NCBI RefSeq assembly: GCF_900637665.1
Contig: NZ_LR134386.1
Span: 186,001-250,000, forward strand
Length of the DNA: 64,000 nucleotides
Direction of reading: 5' to 3'
DNA from: Chryseobacterium nakagawai
GTDB taxonomy: Bacteria; Bacteroidota; Bacteroidia; Flavobacteriales; Weeksellaceae
The stretch's first letter is position 1. Each line of letters begins with the position of its first letter. Both the position numbers and the translations under genes were made by a program. The notes under the pieces are model-generated. The model saw only the letters and a program-made list of their open reading frames with translations, did not search any database and was not told the DNA's origin. Below are positions 51,381 to 59,780 of this stretch, piece after piece.

Positions 51381-51909
51381 ATTTTAGAGCTTTTGCAAAC
51401 TCCCACATTACAATTCCAGCACATACACTTACATTAAGAGAATGCTTGGTGCCAAGCTGTGGAATTTCTAGAAATACATCCACATTAGGGAGTACCTCAT
51501 CACTGATTCCTTCCACTTCATTTCCTAAAATCAAAGCGTATTTTTTTGATTTGTCAATAACGAAATCTGTAATCATCTGGCTGCCGGTAGTCTGTTCAAT
51601 TCCTATGATTTGATATCCTTTGCTTTTCAGATCTGCAATAGCGTTGTTGGTGTCTTCTTCATGAGACCAATCCACACTTTCTGTTGCACCCAAAGCCGCT
51701 TTGTGAATTTCACGATGGGGCGGTTGTGGGGTAATTCCGCAAAGAATTATTCTTTCTATTAAAAAGGCATCTGCCGTTCTGAAGGCTGCACCTACGTTGT
51801 GCATACTTCTGATGTTATCTAAAATGACGACCAACGGAATTTTTTCAACTTTCTTAAATGTTTCTACATCTATTCTGTTCAGTTCCTCCAGTTTTAGTTT
51901 CTGTACCAA
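51379..51909 (-). CDS. SpoU/TrmH-family RNA 2'-O-methyltransferase
   Basis: 176 aa, the SPOUT domain alone. Motif 1 VVILDNIRSMHNVGAAFRTADAF; motif 2 ALILGNEVEGIS; motif 3 FLEIPQLGTKHSLNVSVCAGIVMWEF. The target (tRNA or rRNA) cannot be told from the sequence. It is 5 bp after the YwqK-like gene, so cotranscribed. Confidence 0.9.
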   Translation of the reverse strand: MVQKLKLEELNRIDVETFKKVEKIPLVVILDNIRSMHNVGAAFRTADAFLIERIILCGITPQPPHREIHKAALGATESVDWSHEEDTNNAIADLKSKGYQIIGIEQTTGSQMITDFVIDKSKKYALILGNEVEGISDEVLPNVDVFLEIPQLGTKHSLNVSVCAGIVMWEFAKALK

Positions 51910-51914
51910 TTGTC

Positions 51915-52535
51915 TTATTTTGTTGAGATTAATTTTCCGTCTTTATAGACCTCTGTTTTTTCAATGCTTCCGTCTTCACGGTAATGGATTCTGTTGCCAT
52001 TCCATTTATCATTGACAAATTCTGTTTCACGCTGTAGCTTGCCTGATGGATAAAATACTTTCCATTTTCCGGTGGCAAGACCGTTATCATATAATCCGGT
52101 CTGTTTTATGGATTTTCCGTCCTCATGAAAAAGTTTGGTTTCTCCATTCAGTTTTGCAAATTTATAATTAGAAACTTCTTCTACAACTCCTTTGGGAGAA
52201 TAAAAGGTAGCGGTAAAGCTGTTATCATAAACATTTTTATCTCCATTTCTATATATTTCTTTAGCAGTAAGCGTTCCATTTTTATCATAATAAACCCATT
52301 CTTTTACTTTGAAATCTTTTTTGAATTCACCTTTTGCGTTTACTTTTCCGTTATCGTGATAAAAAACAGCATCCCCTTCTTTCTTTCCTTTCTTCCATTC
52401 AATTATATTTTTTACCTGTCCGTTGTCATAGAATTCCTTGCAGTTTCCTTCCTGCAATCCGTCTTTATATCCACAAGGTTTCTGTGCAAGACCCATGATG
52501 GAAAAAGAAAAAAACAATAGAAAAATGTATTTCAT
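51915..52535 (-). CDS. Exported MORN-repeat protein (YwqK-like)
   Basis: 206 aa with a signal peptide (KYIFLLFFSFSIMGLA, cut before QKP). Repeats of the type NGQVKNIIEWKKGKKEGDAVFYHDNGKVNAKG and SGKLQRETEFVNDKWNGN are MORN_2/YwqK repeats. Databases often label such proteins antitoxins by YwqK similarity; nothing here supports that role. Divergent from the gene at 52591, with promoters back to back. Confidence 0.85.
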   Translation of the reverse strand: MKYIFLLFFSFSIMGLAQKPCGYKDGLQEGNCKEFYDNGQVKNIIEWKKGKKEGDAVFYHDNGKVNAKGEFKKDFKVKEWVYYDKNGTLTAKEIYRNGDKNVYDNSFTATFYSPKGVVEEVSNYKFAKLNGETKLFHEDGKSIKQTGLYDNGLATGKWKVFYPSGKLQRETEFVNDKWNGNRIHYREDGSIEKTEVYKDGKLISTK

Positions 52536-52549
52536 AGCTATTTTTATTT

Positions 52550-52575
52550 CAAAAATAGTAAAATACTTATATTTG
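52550..52575. promoter_or_regulatory. Divergent promoters of the YwqK-like and 52591 genes
   Basis: The minus box TATTTTTG (52557-52550) ends 14 nt before the YwqK ATG; the plus box TATATTTG (52568-52575) ends 15 nt before the ATG at 52591. Both match TAnnTTTG exactly. Only 10 bp separate the boxes. Confidence 0.6.
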
Positions 52576-52590
52576 ATTCAAAAATATCCC

Positions 52591-53190
52591 ATGAAAAAAT
52601 TATTCACTTTATTCATATTGATGTTTGCTTTTTTACAAGCACAGGCACAAAATACCTATTATCCACAAGCTTTCTTTGATAAAAAATTAGCCCGCGATAT
52701 GCTTGCTTTCGGAAATTCAACGATTGAGGGAGTAGCTTCTACCAAACAAAAAAATAATTGGGGTATCAAACCATTGCTGGGACAGAAACATTACGCTCCC
52801 AAAGGAACAGTGATCATGCTTTTTCCGGTAACGCCCTATTTTGAAGAGTTTTATAATATGAGGAAAAAGTATGAAAATAAAAAAACAACGGTATATATGT
52901 CTGAAGAGGCTTTTAAATATAGGGTAGAAGCTTTAACGGATGACCATGGGAGATTTAAATTTGAAAAACTGAAGCCAGGTAAATATTATCTTGAAACGAT
53001 TGTGAACTTTACGGCAACAGGAAGTTATCAACAACAGACCGGAACAACGGATACTTATAATGGATTGGGTTCTTATTTGTATTCATCGCCAATCTATTCC
53101 ACTTTTTTCTACGGTTATGATGCTGCCAACAGAGAAAGTAAGTTTGTAGAAATTAAACAAGACGGAGAACTCAAAGAAATCAACCTTTAA
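52591..53190 (+). CDS. Exported protein with a carboxypeptidase-regulatory-like segment
   Basis: 199 aa from the ATG at 52591; the longer frame upstream crosses the divergent gene and promoter. Signal peptide KKLFTLFILMFAFLQAQA. The middle (YRVEALTDDHGRFKFEKLKPGKYYLETIVNF) matches a beta-sandwich segment of the CarboxypepD_reg/SdrD B type. A terminator spans its stop codon. Function unknown. Confidence 0.75.
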   Translation: MKKLFTLFILMFAFLQAQAQNTYYPQAFFDKKLARDMLAFGNSTIEGVASTKQKNNWGIKPLLGQKHYAPKGTVIMLFPVTPYFEEFYNMRKKYENKKTTVYMSEEAFKYRVEALTDDHGRFKFEKLKPGKYYLETIVNFTATGSYQQQTGTTDTYNGLGSYLYSSPIYSTFFYGYDAANRESKFVEIKQDGELKEINL

Positions 53191-53210
53191 AGGTTGATTT
53201 CTTATTTTTT
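53176..53210. terminator. terminator spanning two convergent stop codons
   Basis: A perfect 26-bp palindrome (GAAATCAACCTTT and its complement, 53176-53201), then TTATTTTTT on the plus strand. It includes the stop of the gene at 52591 and touches the stop of the bestrophin gene. Confidence 0.85.
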
Positions 53211-54080
53211 GCTCATGATCTGATGAACATTTTTCTCAATATTCTGGGCTATTGTCTCCATTGGGATATCATTTTCATCATTGTTGAAAGGATCTTCTAT
53301 CTCTTCAGCAATCATTTCAAGACTCATCAGTACATAATAGACGAAAACAGTAAGGGGTATCATGAAAAGCCCTATCGTAATCACATAAGCAATAGGAAGA
53401 GCAAGTACATATAGGATGATGAATTTTTTAATAAACGAGGAATAAGAATAGGGAATAGGAGTATTTTTAATCCTTTCACATCCACCACACACTTCAAGAA
53501 ATCCTGACAGTTGAGTGTCCAGATACAGCATTTCAATTTCTGAAACCTTACCTTCTTTCTTGAGTTGGTTAAGTTTATGACTTAGCAGAATAATAATCTC
53601 ACTTGGCCCATGGTTTTTCAACGTTTTTTCAATCTCAGAATAATCTTCGTCTAAAGCCAGGCGCGTAGATTCCTTAGAAAGATGTTTGGCTAAAAAGTGA
53701 GGGAAATATTTTAAATATCTTGAAACCTGTTCTGCATCCTGACGGTTATCTCCAAGGATGGTATTGATTTTTATAGCAAAGTTTCGGGTATCATTCACCA
53801 GTTTTCCCCAAAGTTTTCTTCCTTCCCACCATCTGTCATACGCCGTATTGGTTCTGAAGACCAGTAAAAGAGACAATACAAATCCCAGCAGGGAGTGAAT
53901 CATCCCTACATTACTGATGCCTGATTTTGCAGTAAGATGAAAATATCCCACTTCCAGATATTGAATTCCCCAGGAATATAATCCAACCATAATCATACTT
54001 GGAAAAAGAATTTTCAGGGTATCACTTTTGTGTAAACTGAAAAGAATTTTAAGGAAATGTTTTGTGTTGTAGACTCTCAT
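53202..54080 (-). CDS. Bestrophin-family anion channel
   Basis: 292 aa from the ATG at 54080; a frame 18 bp longer starts at a TTG that lies in the -7 box. The YxW-type core (LLVFRTNTAYDRWWEGRKLWGKLVNDTRNFA), four membrane helices and the ILYVLALPIAYVITIGLFMIPLTVFVYYVL segment are bestrophin (UPF0187) features. The cytoplasmic helical part follows (DDIPMETIAQNIEKNVHQIM at the end). Bacterial bestrophins form pentameric cation or anion channels. Confidence 0.9.
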   Translation of the reverse strand: MRVYNTKHFLKILFSLHKSDTLKILFPSMIMVGLYSWGIQYLEVGYFHLTAKSGISNVGMIHSLLGFVLSLLLVFRTNTAYDRWWEGRKLWGKLVNDTRNFAIKINTILGDNRQDAEQVSRYLKYFPHFLAKHLSKESTRLALDEDYSEIEKTLKNHGPSEIIILLSHKLNQLKKEGKVSEIEMLYLDTQLSGFLEVCGGCERIKNTPIPYSYSSFIKKFIILYVLALPIAYVITIGLFMIPLTVFVYYVLMSLEMIAEEIEDPFNNDENDIPMETIAQNIEKNVHQIMSKK

Positions 54081-54097
54081 AAAATCGCTTAATATCA

Positions 54098-54105
54098 CAA
54101 ATATA
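54098..54105 (-). promoter_or_regulatory. -7 box of the bestrophin gene (TATATTTG)
   Basis: Exact TAnnTTTG on the minus strand, 17 nt before the ATG at 54080. The TTG within it is not the start codon. Confidence 0.55.
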
Positions 54106-54342
54106 AATTTTTCATCTGAGCTCTGCTAATAAAGTAAGAAAGTCTAAAGCTGGAGAAAGAAGTAATTGAAGCGAAAGAACATTTTAATGTCTTTGGCTAA
54201 TTCAGTCAATTATATTGTAGCCGAATTCTTTTTGAGTCAACATTTACCTCCCGTCCCCTCCTTCCAGTTTCCAGCCTTTTTATCTTAATTTTTGCAGTTT
54301 TCAAAAAAACACTATTTTTAATTCATATTAAATACAAAGTGC

Positions 54343-55221
54343 ATGATTCTCAAAAACGTAGATGTAGTCAATGATATCAGTAAAGAAGATTTTCAGAAGA
54401 ATTATTTCAAAAAGCAGAAACCTCTTTTAATCAAGAATTTTGCGAGCCGTTGGGAGGGCTTTGACCTATGGAATCTTGCCTATATCCGAGAAAAGGCAGG
54501 TGATCAGAATGTTCCTTTGTATGATAATAAACCTGCTGATGCTGCTAAAAGTTCCGATGCTCCGGTAGCCAATATGAAAATGAAGGATTATATTGATACG
54601 ATAAAAAGTAAACCTTCAGACCTCAGGATTTTCTTTTATATTATTACAGACAAACTTCCGGAATTGCTTAAAAATTTCACCTATCCGGATCTTGGAATAA
54701 AATTTTTCAAAAGACTCCCTACTTTGTTCTTTGGAGGAAGTGAAGCCCATGTTTTGATGCATTATGATGTGGATTTGGGGGACTTTATGCACATCCATTT
54801 TGAAGGGAAAAAGAGAATTTTGTTATTCGATCAGAAACAGTCGCCGTTTTTATATAAAGTTCCATTATCTGTTCATACCATCTATGAGGTAGATTACGAG
54901 AATCCTGATTACGAAAGATTTCCAGCTTTGAAGTACGCGAAAGGATATGAAATCTTTATGGAACATGGTGATGCTCTTTTTATTCCGGGAGCATTCTGGC
55001 ATTTCAACCGATACCTTGAGCCTGGATTTTCACTATCGTTAAGAGCGCTTCCCAATAAACCGAATGTTTTTGCCAATATGCTGTATCATGTTTTTATTAT
55101 GAGATATACAGATAAGATTATGCGCAAGATGTTTAAATCAAAATGGGTGGATTATAAGCAAAAGTGGGCATATAAAAAGAGTTCAGAAGCATTGGAAAGA
55201 CATTTACAGAAAGGGAATTAG
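54343..55221 (+). CDS. Cupin-like/JmjC-type protein
   Basis: 292 aa. N-terminal KPLLIKNFASRWEGFDLWNLAYIREKAG and metal-site pattern MHYDVDLGDFMHIHFEGKKRILLFD (H-x-D) followed by LFIPGAFWHFNRYL (distal His) match the cupin_8 Fe(II)/2-oxoglutarate hydroxylase family. The substrate is unknown; eukaryotic relatives hydroxylate proteins or tRNA. Monocistronic, 122 bp from any box I could identify. Confidence 0.85.
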   Translation: MILKNVDVVNDISKEDFQKNYFKKQKPLLIKNFASRWEGFDLWNLAYIREKAGDQNVPLYDNKPADAAKSSDAPVANMKMKDYIDTIKSKPSDLRIFFYIITDKLPELLKNFTYPDLGIKFFKRLPTLFFGGSEAHVLMHYDVDLGDFMHIHFEGKKRILLFDQKQSPFLYKVPLSVHTIYEVDYENPDYERFPALKYAKGYEIFMEHGDALFIPGAFWHFNRYLEPGFSLSLRALPNKPNVFANMLYHVFIMRYTDKIMRKMFKSKWVDYKQKWAYKKSSEALERHLQKGN

Positions 55222-55352
55222 TCTTAAAGGGTGGAAGATGGAGATGGGAAGCTGTTATTTTTGCCGAAAAGTTAGAGTAAGCCTTTCATAAAAAGTATTT
55301 GATTCTTAGATCCAATGGTGAATCATTGTCATTGGCTACACCGAATCTTCAA

Positions 55353-55376
55353 TTTCTGATGAAGGAAGAATCTTTT
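55353..55376 (+). repeat. Dispersed intergenic repeat, copy 3
   Basis: TTTCTGATGAAGGAAGAATC lies in a non-coding gap between 55222 and 55452. It shares the AAGGAAGAATCT core with the copies at 24462 and 46896. Confidence 0.5.
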
Positions 55377-55452
55377 ATAACCTTACGGATGTTTAGAATG
55401 ATAAGTAGATGTTTACAGACAAATAATACCTTCCTCTTTCTGGCTTCCAGCC

Positions 55453-55983
55453 TTATTCATTAATCAATCCAAAGATTTTAGCATCCACAAATTTTCCTTT
55501 TTCGAAAAAGTAATCCCTTAGCGTTCCTTCTTCCTGAAACTTCACAGAAGTTAGAAGCTTTTCGGAAGAAATATTAGCGGGATCAATAAAAGCATCTACA
55601 CGATGTAATCTCATACTTTCAAAACCGAATGTAAGAATAGGAAGAATAGCCTCTTTCATATAAGCCTGTCTCCAGTAAAGGGGATTGAGTTCATATCCAA
55701 TTTCAGCTTTGAAATGTTCTTTGTACCAGTTATGATAACCACAAGTGCCAATTACTTTACCATCTGATTTTAGCTGTAAAGCCCAACGATAGCCCTTTTC
55801 CTTCTCAAATTCACTGTTGAAATGCTGGATAATTTGCTGAGCATCTTTAATAGATTTGAAGGCTTCAAGATCATAGTACTCCATAACTTCTTCCAAAGAA
55901 AAATATTCGAATAGGTCTTGGGTATCATCAAGGGTAAGTTGGCGTAAAACAAGTCTTTCAGTTTCTAAAACAGGAAATTCCAT
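55453..55983 (-). CDS. GNAT-family N-acetyltransferase (RimJ type)
   Basis: 176 aa from the ATG at 55983, which gives the conserved start EFPVLETERLVLRQL. A 9-residue longer frame is less typical. ELNPLYWRQAYMKEAILPILTFGFE is the acetyl-CoA loop region; LHRVDAFIDPANISSEKLL is the RimJ/L signature. The substrate is unknown. Confidence 0.85.
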   Translation of the reverse strand: MEFPVLETERLVLRQLTLDDTQDLFEYFSLEEVMEYYDLEAFKSIKDAQQIIQHFNSEFEKEKGYRWALQLKSDGKVIGTCGYHNWYKEHFKAEIGYELNPLYWRQAYMKEAILPILTFGFESMRLHRVDAFIDPANISSEKLLTSVKFQEEGTLRDYFFEKGKFVDAKIFGLINE

Positions 55984-56081
55984 GGATGTGATTTTATGGT
56001 GAAAATACAATTAATTCCTGATAAGGAAAAGTTATTCAGGGATAACCGTGAAACAATTCCGTAACCCTGGATTTATTTTTT

Positions 56082-56089
56082 TAAATTTG
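56082..56089 (+). promoter_or_regulatory. -7 box of mutS (TAAATTTG)
   Basis: Exact TAnnTTTG ending 16 nt before the mutS ATG. Confidence 0.55.
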
Positions 56090-56105
56090 GGGCTCATTTT
56101 TTACT

Positions 56106-58694
56106 ATGGCAAAATCGAAGAAGGAAACTCCACTTATGACTCAATATAATACCATCAAGGGTAAATACCCGGATGCACTTTTGCTTTTCAGAGTAGGAGA
56201 TTTTTATGAAACTTTTGGGCAAGATGCCGTGAAGACCTCTCAGATACTGGGTATTGTTCTTACCAAAAGGAATAACGGAGAAGGAAGTGTAGAATTGGCA
56301 GGATTTCCTCACCATTCAATAGATTCTTATCTTCCAAAATTGGTAAGAGCCGGAATGAGGGTGGCTATCTGCGATCAGCTGGAAGATCCCAAAATGGTTA
56401 AAGGCATTGTAAAAAGGGGAGTTACAGAATTGGTAACCCCAGGGGTTACTTTCAATGACCAGGTTTTAAATTCCAAGAAAAATAACTTCCTGCTTTCCCT
56501 TCATAAAGAAAAGGAAAAATATGGAATTGCTTTAGTAGATATCTCTACGGGTGAATTTTTAGTAAGTGAGGGTAATCTTGAAAAGCTACTGCATATTGTC
56601 AATACTTTTGATCCCAGTGAAATCATTTTCCAGAGAAGTGTACAGACTCCTGAGCAAATTAAGAATAAAAATGCCTTTAAGTTAGAAGACTGGGCTTTTC
56701 AATACAGTTTTGCCTACGAGAAATTAACCAATCATTTTAAAACGAATTCCTTAAAAGGATTTGGAGTGGAAACCCTTCCGTTAGCTATTACCGCAGCAGG
56801 AGCTATTTTTGCTTATCTTGTAGAAGACACTCACCATAAATTACTTTCTCACATCACCAAACTTCAGATCATTCCACAGGAAGATTATCTGATGATGGAT
56901 AATTTTACATTAAGAAACCTGGAAATCGTTTATCCAAGCAACCCACAAGGGAAATCATTGCTGGATATTATTGATAAAACCTCAACCCCAATGGGAGGAA
57001 GGTTGCTAAGAAGAAGGATTATTCTTCCTTTAAAATCTGTTGATGAAATTTCGAGAAGACTTTCCCTGATTGATTTCTTAAACGAAAACGATCATCTTAA
57101 ATATGAAATAGGGCAGCTATTAAAGTCAATTTCCGATCTTGACCGATTGATGGGGAAACTGGCGGCAGAGAAAATTTCGCCTAGGGAATTAGGACATCTG
57201 CGTCAAAGTTTAATCAATATTCATAAAATCAAAGCATTATTGCATCCTCACGCAGATGTACTGGCATGGTTAGAGCCTCTGTTTGATCTTGAAGAATTGA
57301 TCAAATTGCTGCAAAGTCGTTTGAATGAAGAGCTTCCGGTAAGTATTGCTAAAGGAAATGTAGTAAAAGATGGGGTTTCTGAAGAACTTGACAGATTGAG
57401 AAATCTTCAGAGCAAAGGACGTGGATTTCTGGATGAAATGTGCCAGAGAGAGATTGAAAGAACAGGTATTACAAGCCTTAAAATTGATTTTAATAATGTT
57501 TTCGGATATTATATTGAAGTCCGGAATACTCATAAAGACAAAGTTCCGGATGACTGGGTGAGAAAACAAACCCTTGTGAATGCGGAACGATACATCACCG
57601 AAGAGTTAAAGGAATATGAAAGCCAGATTCTGGGTGCTGAAGAAAAAATAGGCGCTTTGGAAAGCCAGCTGTACAGAAATGTATGTGCTGAAACTATGGT
57701 GTATATTGATCAGATTCAAGGAAACTCCAGTATTATTGCCCAGATTGATGTTGCTGCAGGATTATCTGAATTAGCGGTGTCAGAAAGCTATACTAAGCCT
57801 ATCCTAAATGACGGCTATGCTATTGATTTGAAAGAAGCAAGGCACCCGATCATTGAAAATGCGCTTCCGTTAGGAGAAAAATATATTCCGAACGATATCT
57901 TTCTGGATAAAGATTCCCAGCAGATTATTATGGTTACAGGTCCTAACATGGCTGGTAAATCTGCAATTTTGCGTCAGACGGCTATTGTATGTCTTTTGGC
58001 TCAGATTGGAAGTTTTGTACCTGCTAAACATGCGGAAATCGGGCTGCTGGACAAGATATTTACAAGAGTAGGAGCTACAGATAATATTTCTGCAGGAGAA
58101 TCTACTTTCATGGTGGAAATGAATGAAGCAGCCAATATCTTGAATAATATATCAGAACGAAGTCTTATCCTTTTGGATGAAATTGGGCGTGGAACGTCTA
58201 CGTATGACGGGGTTTCCATTGCATGGGCTATTGCGGAGTATCTTCATCAACATGTTACACAGGCTAAAACTTTATTTGCGACTCATTACCATGAACTGAA
58301 TGAGATGACTGTGAATTTTGAAAGAGTAAAAAATTTCCACGTTTCTATTCAGGAAAACAAAGGGAACATTATCTTCATGAGAAAATTGATTCCAGGAGGC
58401 AGTGAGCACAGTTTCGGTATTCATGTGGCTAAATTAGCCGGGATGCCTGCCAAAGTAGTAAACAGAGCGAATGAAATTCTTAAAACCCTTGAGGCGAGTA
58501 GAAGCCAGGAAGGGGGATCTTCAGAAAATATCAAAAGGGTAACCGAAGAAAATATGCAGCTTTCTTTCTTCCAGCTGGATGATCCGGTTCTGGAGAATAT
58601 TCGGGAAGAGCTTACGAAGATAGATATCAATACTTTGACACCGATTGAAGCTTTAATGAAGCTCAACGCCATAAAAAAAATGATTGGAGGATAA
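56106..58694 (+). CDS. mutS: DNA mismatch repair protein MutS
   Basis: Recognises base mismatches. 862 aa. N-terminal FRVGDFYETF with the mismatch-contacting F33-x-E35. Connector, lever and clamp regions follow; the ATPase has Walker A GPNMAGKS (612-619), signature STFMVEMNEAANI, Walker B LILLDEIGRGTSTYDG and FATHYHEL. The C-terminal helices (IEALMKLNAIKKMI) complete it. Full-length MutS1. Confidence 0.97.
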   Translation: MAKSKKETPLMTQYNTIKGKYPDALLLFRVGDFYETFGQDAVKTSQILGIVLTKRNNGEGSVELAGFPHHSIDSYLPKLVRAGMRVAICDQLEDPKMVKGIVKRGVTELVTPGVTFNDQVLNSKKNNFLLSLHKEKEKYGIALVDISTGEFLVSEGNLEKLLHIVNTFDPSEIIFQRSVQTPEQIKNKNAFKLEDWAFQYSFAYEKLTNHFKTNSLKGFGVETLPLAITAAGAIFAYLVEDTHHKLLSHITKLQIIPQEDYLMMDNFTLRNLEIVYPSNPQGKSLLDIIDKTSTPMGGRLLRRRIILPLKSVDEISRRLSLIDFLNENDHLKYEIGQLLKSISDLDRLMGKLAAEKISPRELGHLRQSLINIHKIKALLHPHADVLAWLEPLFDLEELIKLLQSRLNEELPVSIAKGNVVKDGVSEELDRLRNLQSKGRGFLDEMCQREIERTGITSLKIDFNNVFGYYIEVRNTHKDKVPDDWVRKQTLVNAERYITEELKEYESQILGAEEKIGALESQLYRNVCAETMVYIDQIQGNSSIIAQIDVAAGLSELAVSESYTKPILNDGYAIDLKEARHPIIENALPLGEKYIPNDIFLDKDSQQIIMVTGPNMAGKSAILRQTAIVCLLAQIGSFVPAKHAEIGLLDKIFTRVGATDNISAGESTFMVEMNEAANILNNISERSLILLDEIGRGTSTYDGVSIAWAIAEYLHQHVTQAKTLFATHYHELNEMTVNFERVKNFHVSIQENKGNIIFMRKLIPGGSEHSFGIHVAKLAGMPAKVVNRANEILKTLEASRSQEGGSSENIKRVTEENMQLSFFQLDDPVLENIREELTKIDINTLTPIEALMKLNAIKKMIGG

Positions 58695-58708
58695 TCCAAT
58701 CATTTTTT
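58673..58708. terminator. bidirectional terminator between mutS and the GG-leader peptides
   Basis: ATGATTGG/CCAATCAT with A8 and T6 flanks and an 8-nt loop. It overlaps the mutS stop codon. Confidence 0.9.
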
Positions 58709-58729
58709 ATTTTTAATATTTAAAATTGA

Positions 58730-58894
58730 TTAACAGCAGTATCCGTCTTTACCTCTAGGACCGATAATCATAAAATGACTGCTTACTCCTCTGAGTTTGC
58801 ATAGATCTTCTGCACAGTTGGCCTTAGCACCACCGCTGATTTCTTTAAGCTCAGCTTTGGTAAGCTTCTTTTTTTGAGTGAATGAATTTTTCAT
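58730..58894 (-). CDS. GG-leader Cys-containing peptide (bacteriocin-like), copy B1
   Basis: 54 aa. Leader MKNSFTQKKKLTKAELKEISGG with GG at 21-22, core of 32 aa with C27, C32 and terminal C53-C54 (DGYCC). It belongs to another subfamily than the A pair (leader KKKLTK rather than KKQIK). Tandem with the peptide at 58925, whose 5' end has the same QKKKLTK leader. A maturation system is not seen nearby, so function is inference. Confidence 0.72.
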   Translation of the reverse strand: MKNSFTQKKKLTKAELKEISGGAKANCAEDLCKLRGVSSHFMIIGPRGKDGYCC

Positions 58895-58924
58895 ATCTTT
58901 TAATTGGGTATTATTAATCTGTAA

Positions 58925-59086
58925 CTAGCAGCAAGGTCCATCCTGAATGCCATAAACTCCATATAATTCTTCTCCTGTATTTCTGTCAGTACAGCTTAAT
59001 ACCAACGGGCAGATTGGCCCTGCTCCGTTAATTGATTTCATTTCTCTTTTAGTAAGCTTCTTTTTTTGAACGGTTGATTTTTTCAT
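58925..59086 (-). CDS. GG-leader-like Cys-containing peptide, copy B2
   Basis: 53 aa. Leader STVQKKKLTKREMKSIN then GAGP in place of GG. Core with C26, C32 and a C-terminal CC (DGPCC) shared with B1. The gene is upstream of B1 on the same strand, 30 bp apart. Change of GG to GA at the putative cleavage site could alter processing. Confidence 0.68.
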   Translation of the reverse strand: MKKSTVQKKKLTKREMKSINGAGPICPLVLSCTDRNTGEELYGVYGIQDGPCC

Positions 59087-59281
59087 AATAATTTGTTTTG
59101 ATTGTATTCAAATATACAAAATTATTCAAATAATTCTATTGATTGTGAGAAAATATAGAGTATAAGGTATTAAAAAAGAGATAATTAAGTTATTTTGTGT
59201 ATTTCATAAATGAAAAGAATCTGTTTTGAAGTAATTTTGTTTTGTGCATATTTGATTTACATTATTTTATTAAATTTGAAC

Positions 59282-59770
59282 ATGAAGAATGTATTAAAAA
59301 TCCTGATAATCTTTCTGTTTTGTACAATTTGTAAAGCTCAACAGACGGAAATTTCTGTTTTGAAATACGAAGATCTGGAAAAGAAAATCCAATTGGAAAA
59401 AGATAACCTTTTGATTGTTAATTTTTGGGCAACCACCTGTGCTCCTTGTGTGAAAGAGCTTCCTCATTTTATGGAAATCAATAATCAATATGCCGGTAAT
59501 TCTAAGTTTAAGATGATTCTGGTTTCATTAGACAGGCTGGTAGATAAAGAAAGGGTTTTAAAATTCATTAAAAACAAAAATCTGACCGCTGAAGTTGTGC
59601 TTTTAGATGATATTAAAAGAATGAATACCTGGATTCCAAGATTTGAAAAAAAGTGGGATGGAAATATTCCTGTAACAATTTTTTATAAAAACGGAGAAAA
59701 AGTATATTTCAATGACGGAGAAATGAGTAAAGAGGATCTTGGGAAAACAATTACTGAAAACCTACAATAA
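59282..59770 (+). CDS. TlpA-like periplasmic thioredoxin-fold protein
   Basis: 162 aa from the ATG at 59282 (signal peptide MKNVLKILIIFLFCTICKAQ). Redox motif NFWATTCAPCVKELPHF (C-x2-C). It probably reduces or isomerises disulphides of exported proteins, as TlpA/ResA do. A longer frame from 59210 would add a second hydrophobic stretch and is less likely. Another redox protein follows after 10 bp. Confidence 0.85.
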   Translation: MKNVLKILIIFLFCTICKAQQTEISVLKYEDLEKKIQLEKDNLLIVNFWATTCAPCVKELPHFMEINNQYAGNSKFKMILVSLDRLVDKERVLKFIKNKNLTAEVVLLDDIKRMNTWIPRFEKKWDGNIPVTIFYKNGEKVYFNDGEMSKEDLGKTITENLQ

Positions 59771-59780
59771 ATAATTGATT

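Noticed and set aside
51915..52535. Toxin-antitoxin role of the YwqK-like protein
   Set aside because: It has a signal peptide and MORN_2 repeats; no toxin partner is adjacent, and the label arises only from family naming.
47020..53190. Prophage or integrated element
   Set aside because: Genes are housekeeping (accD, fbaA, nadK, methyltransferase); no integrase, phage genes or attachment repeats.
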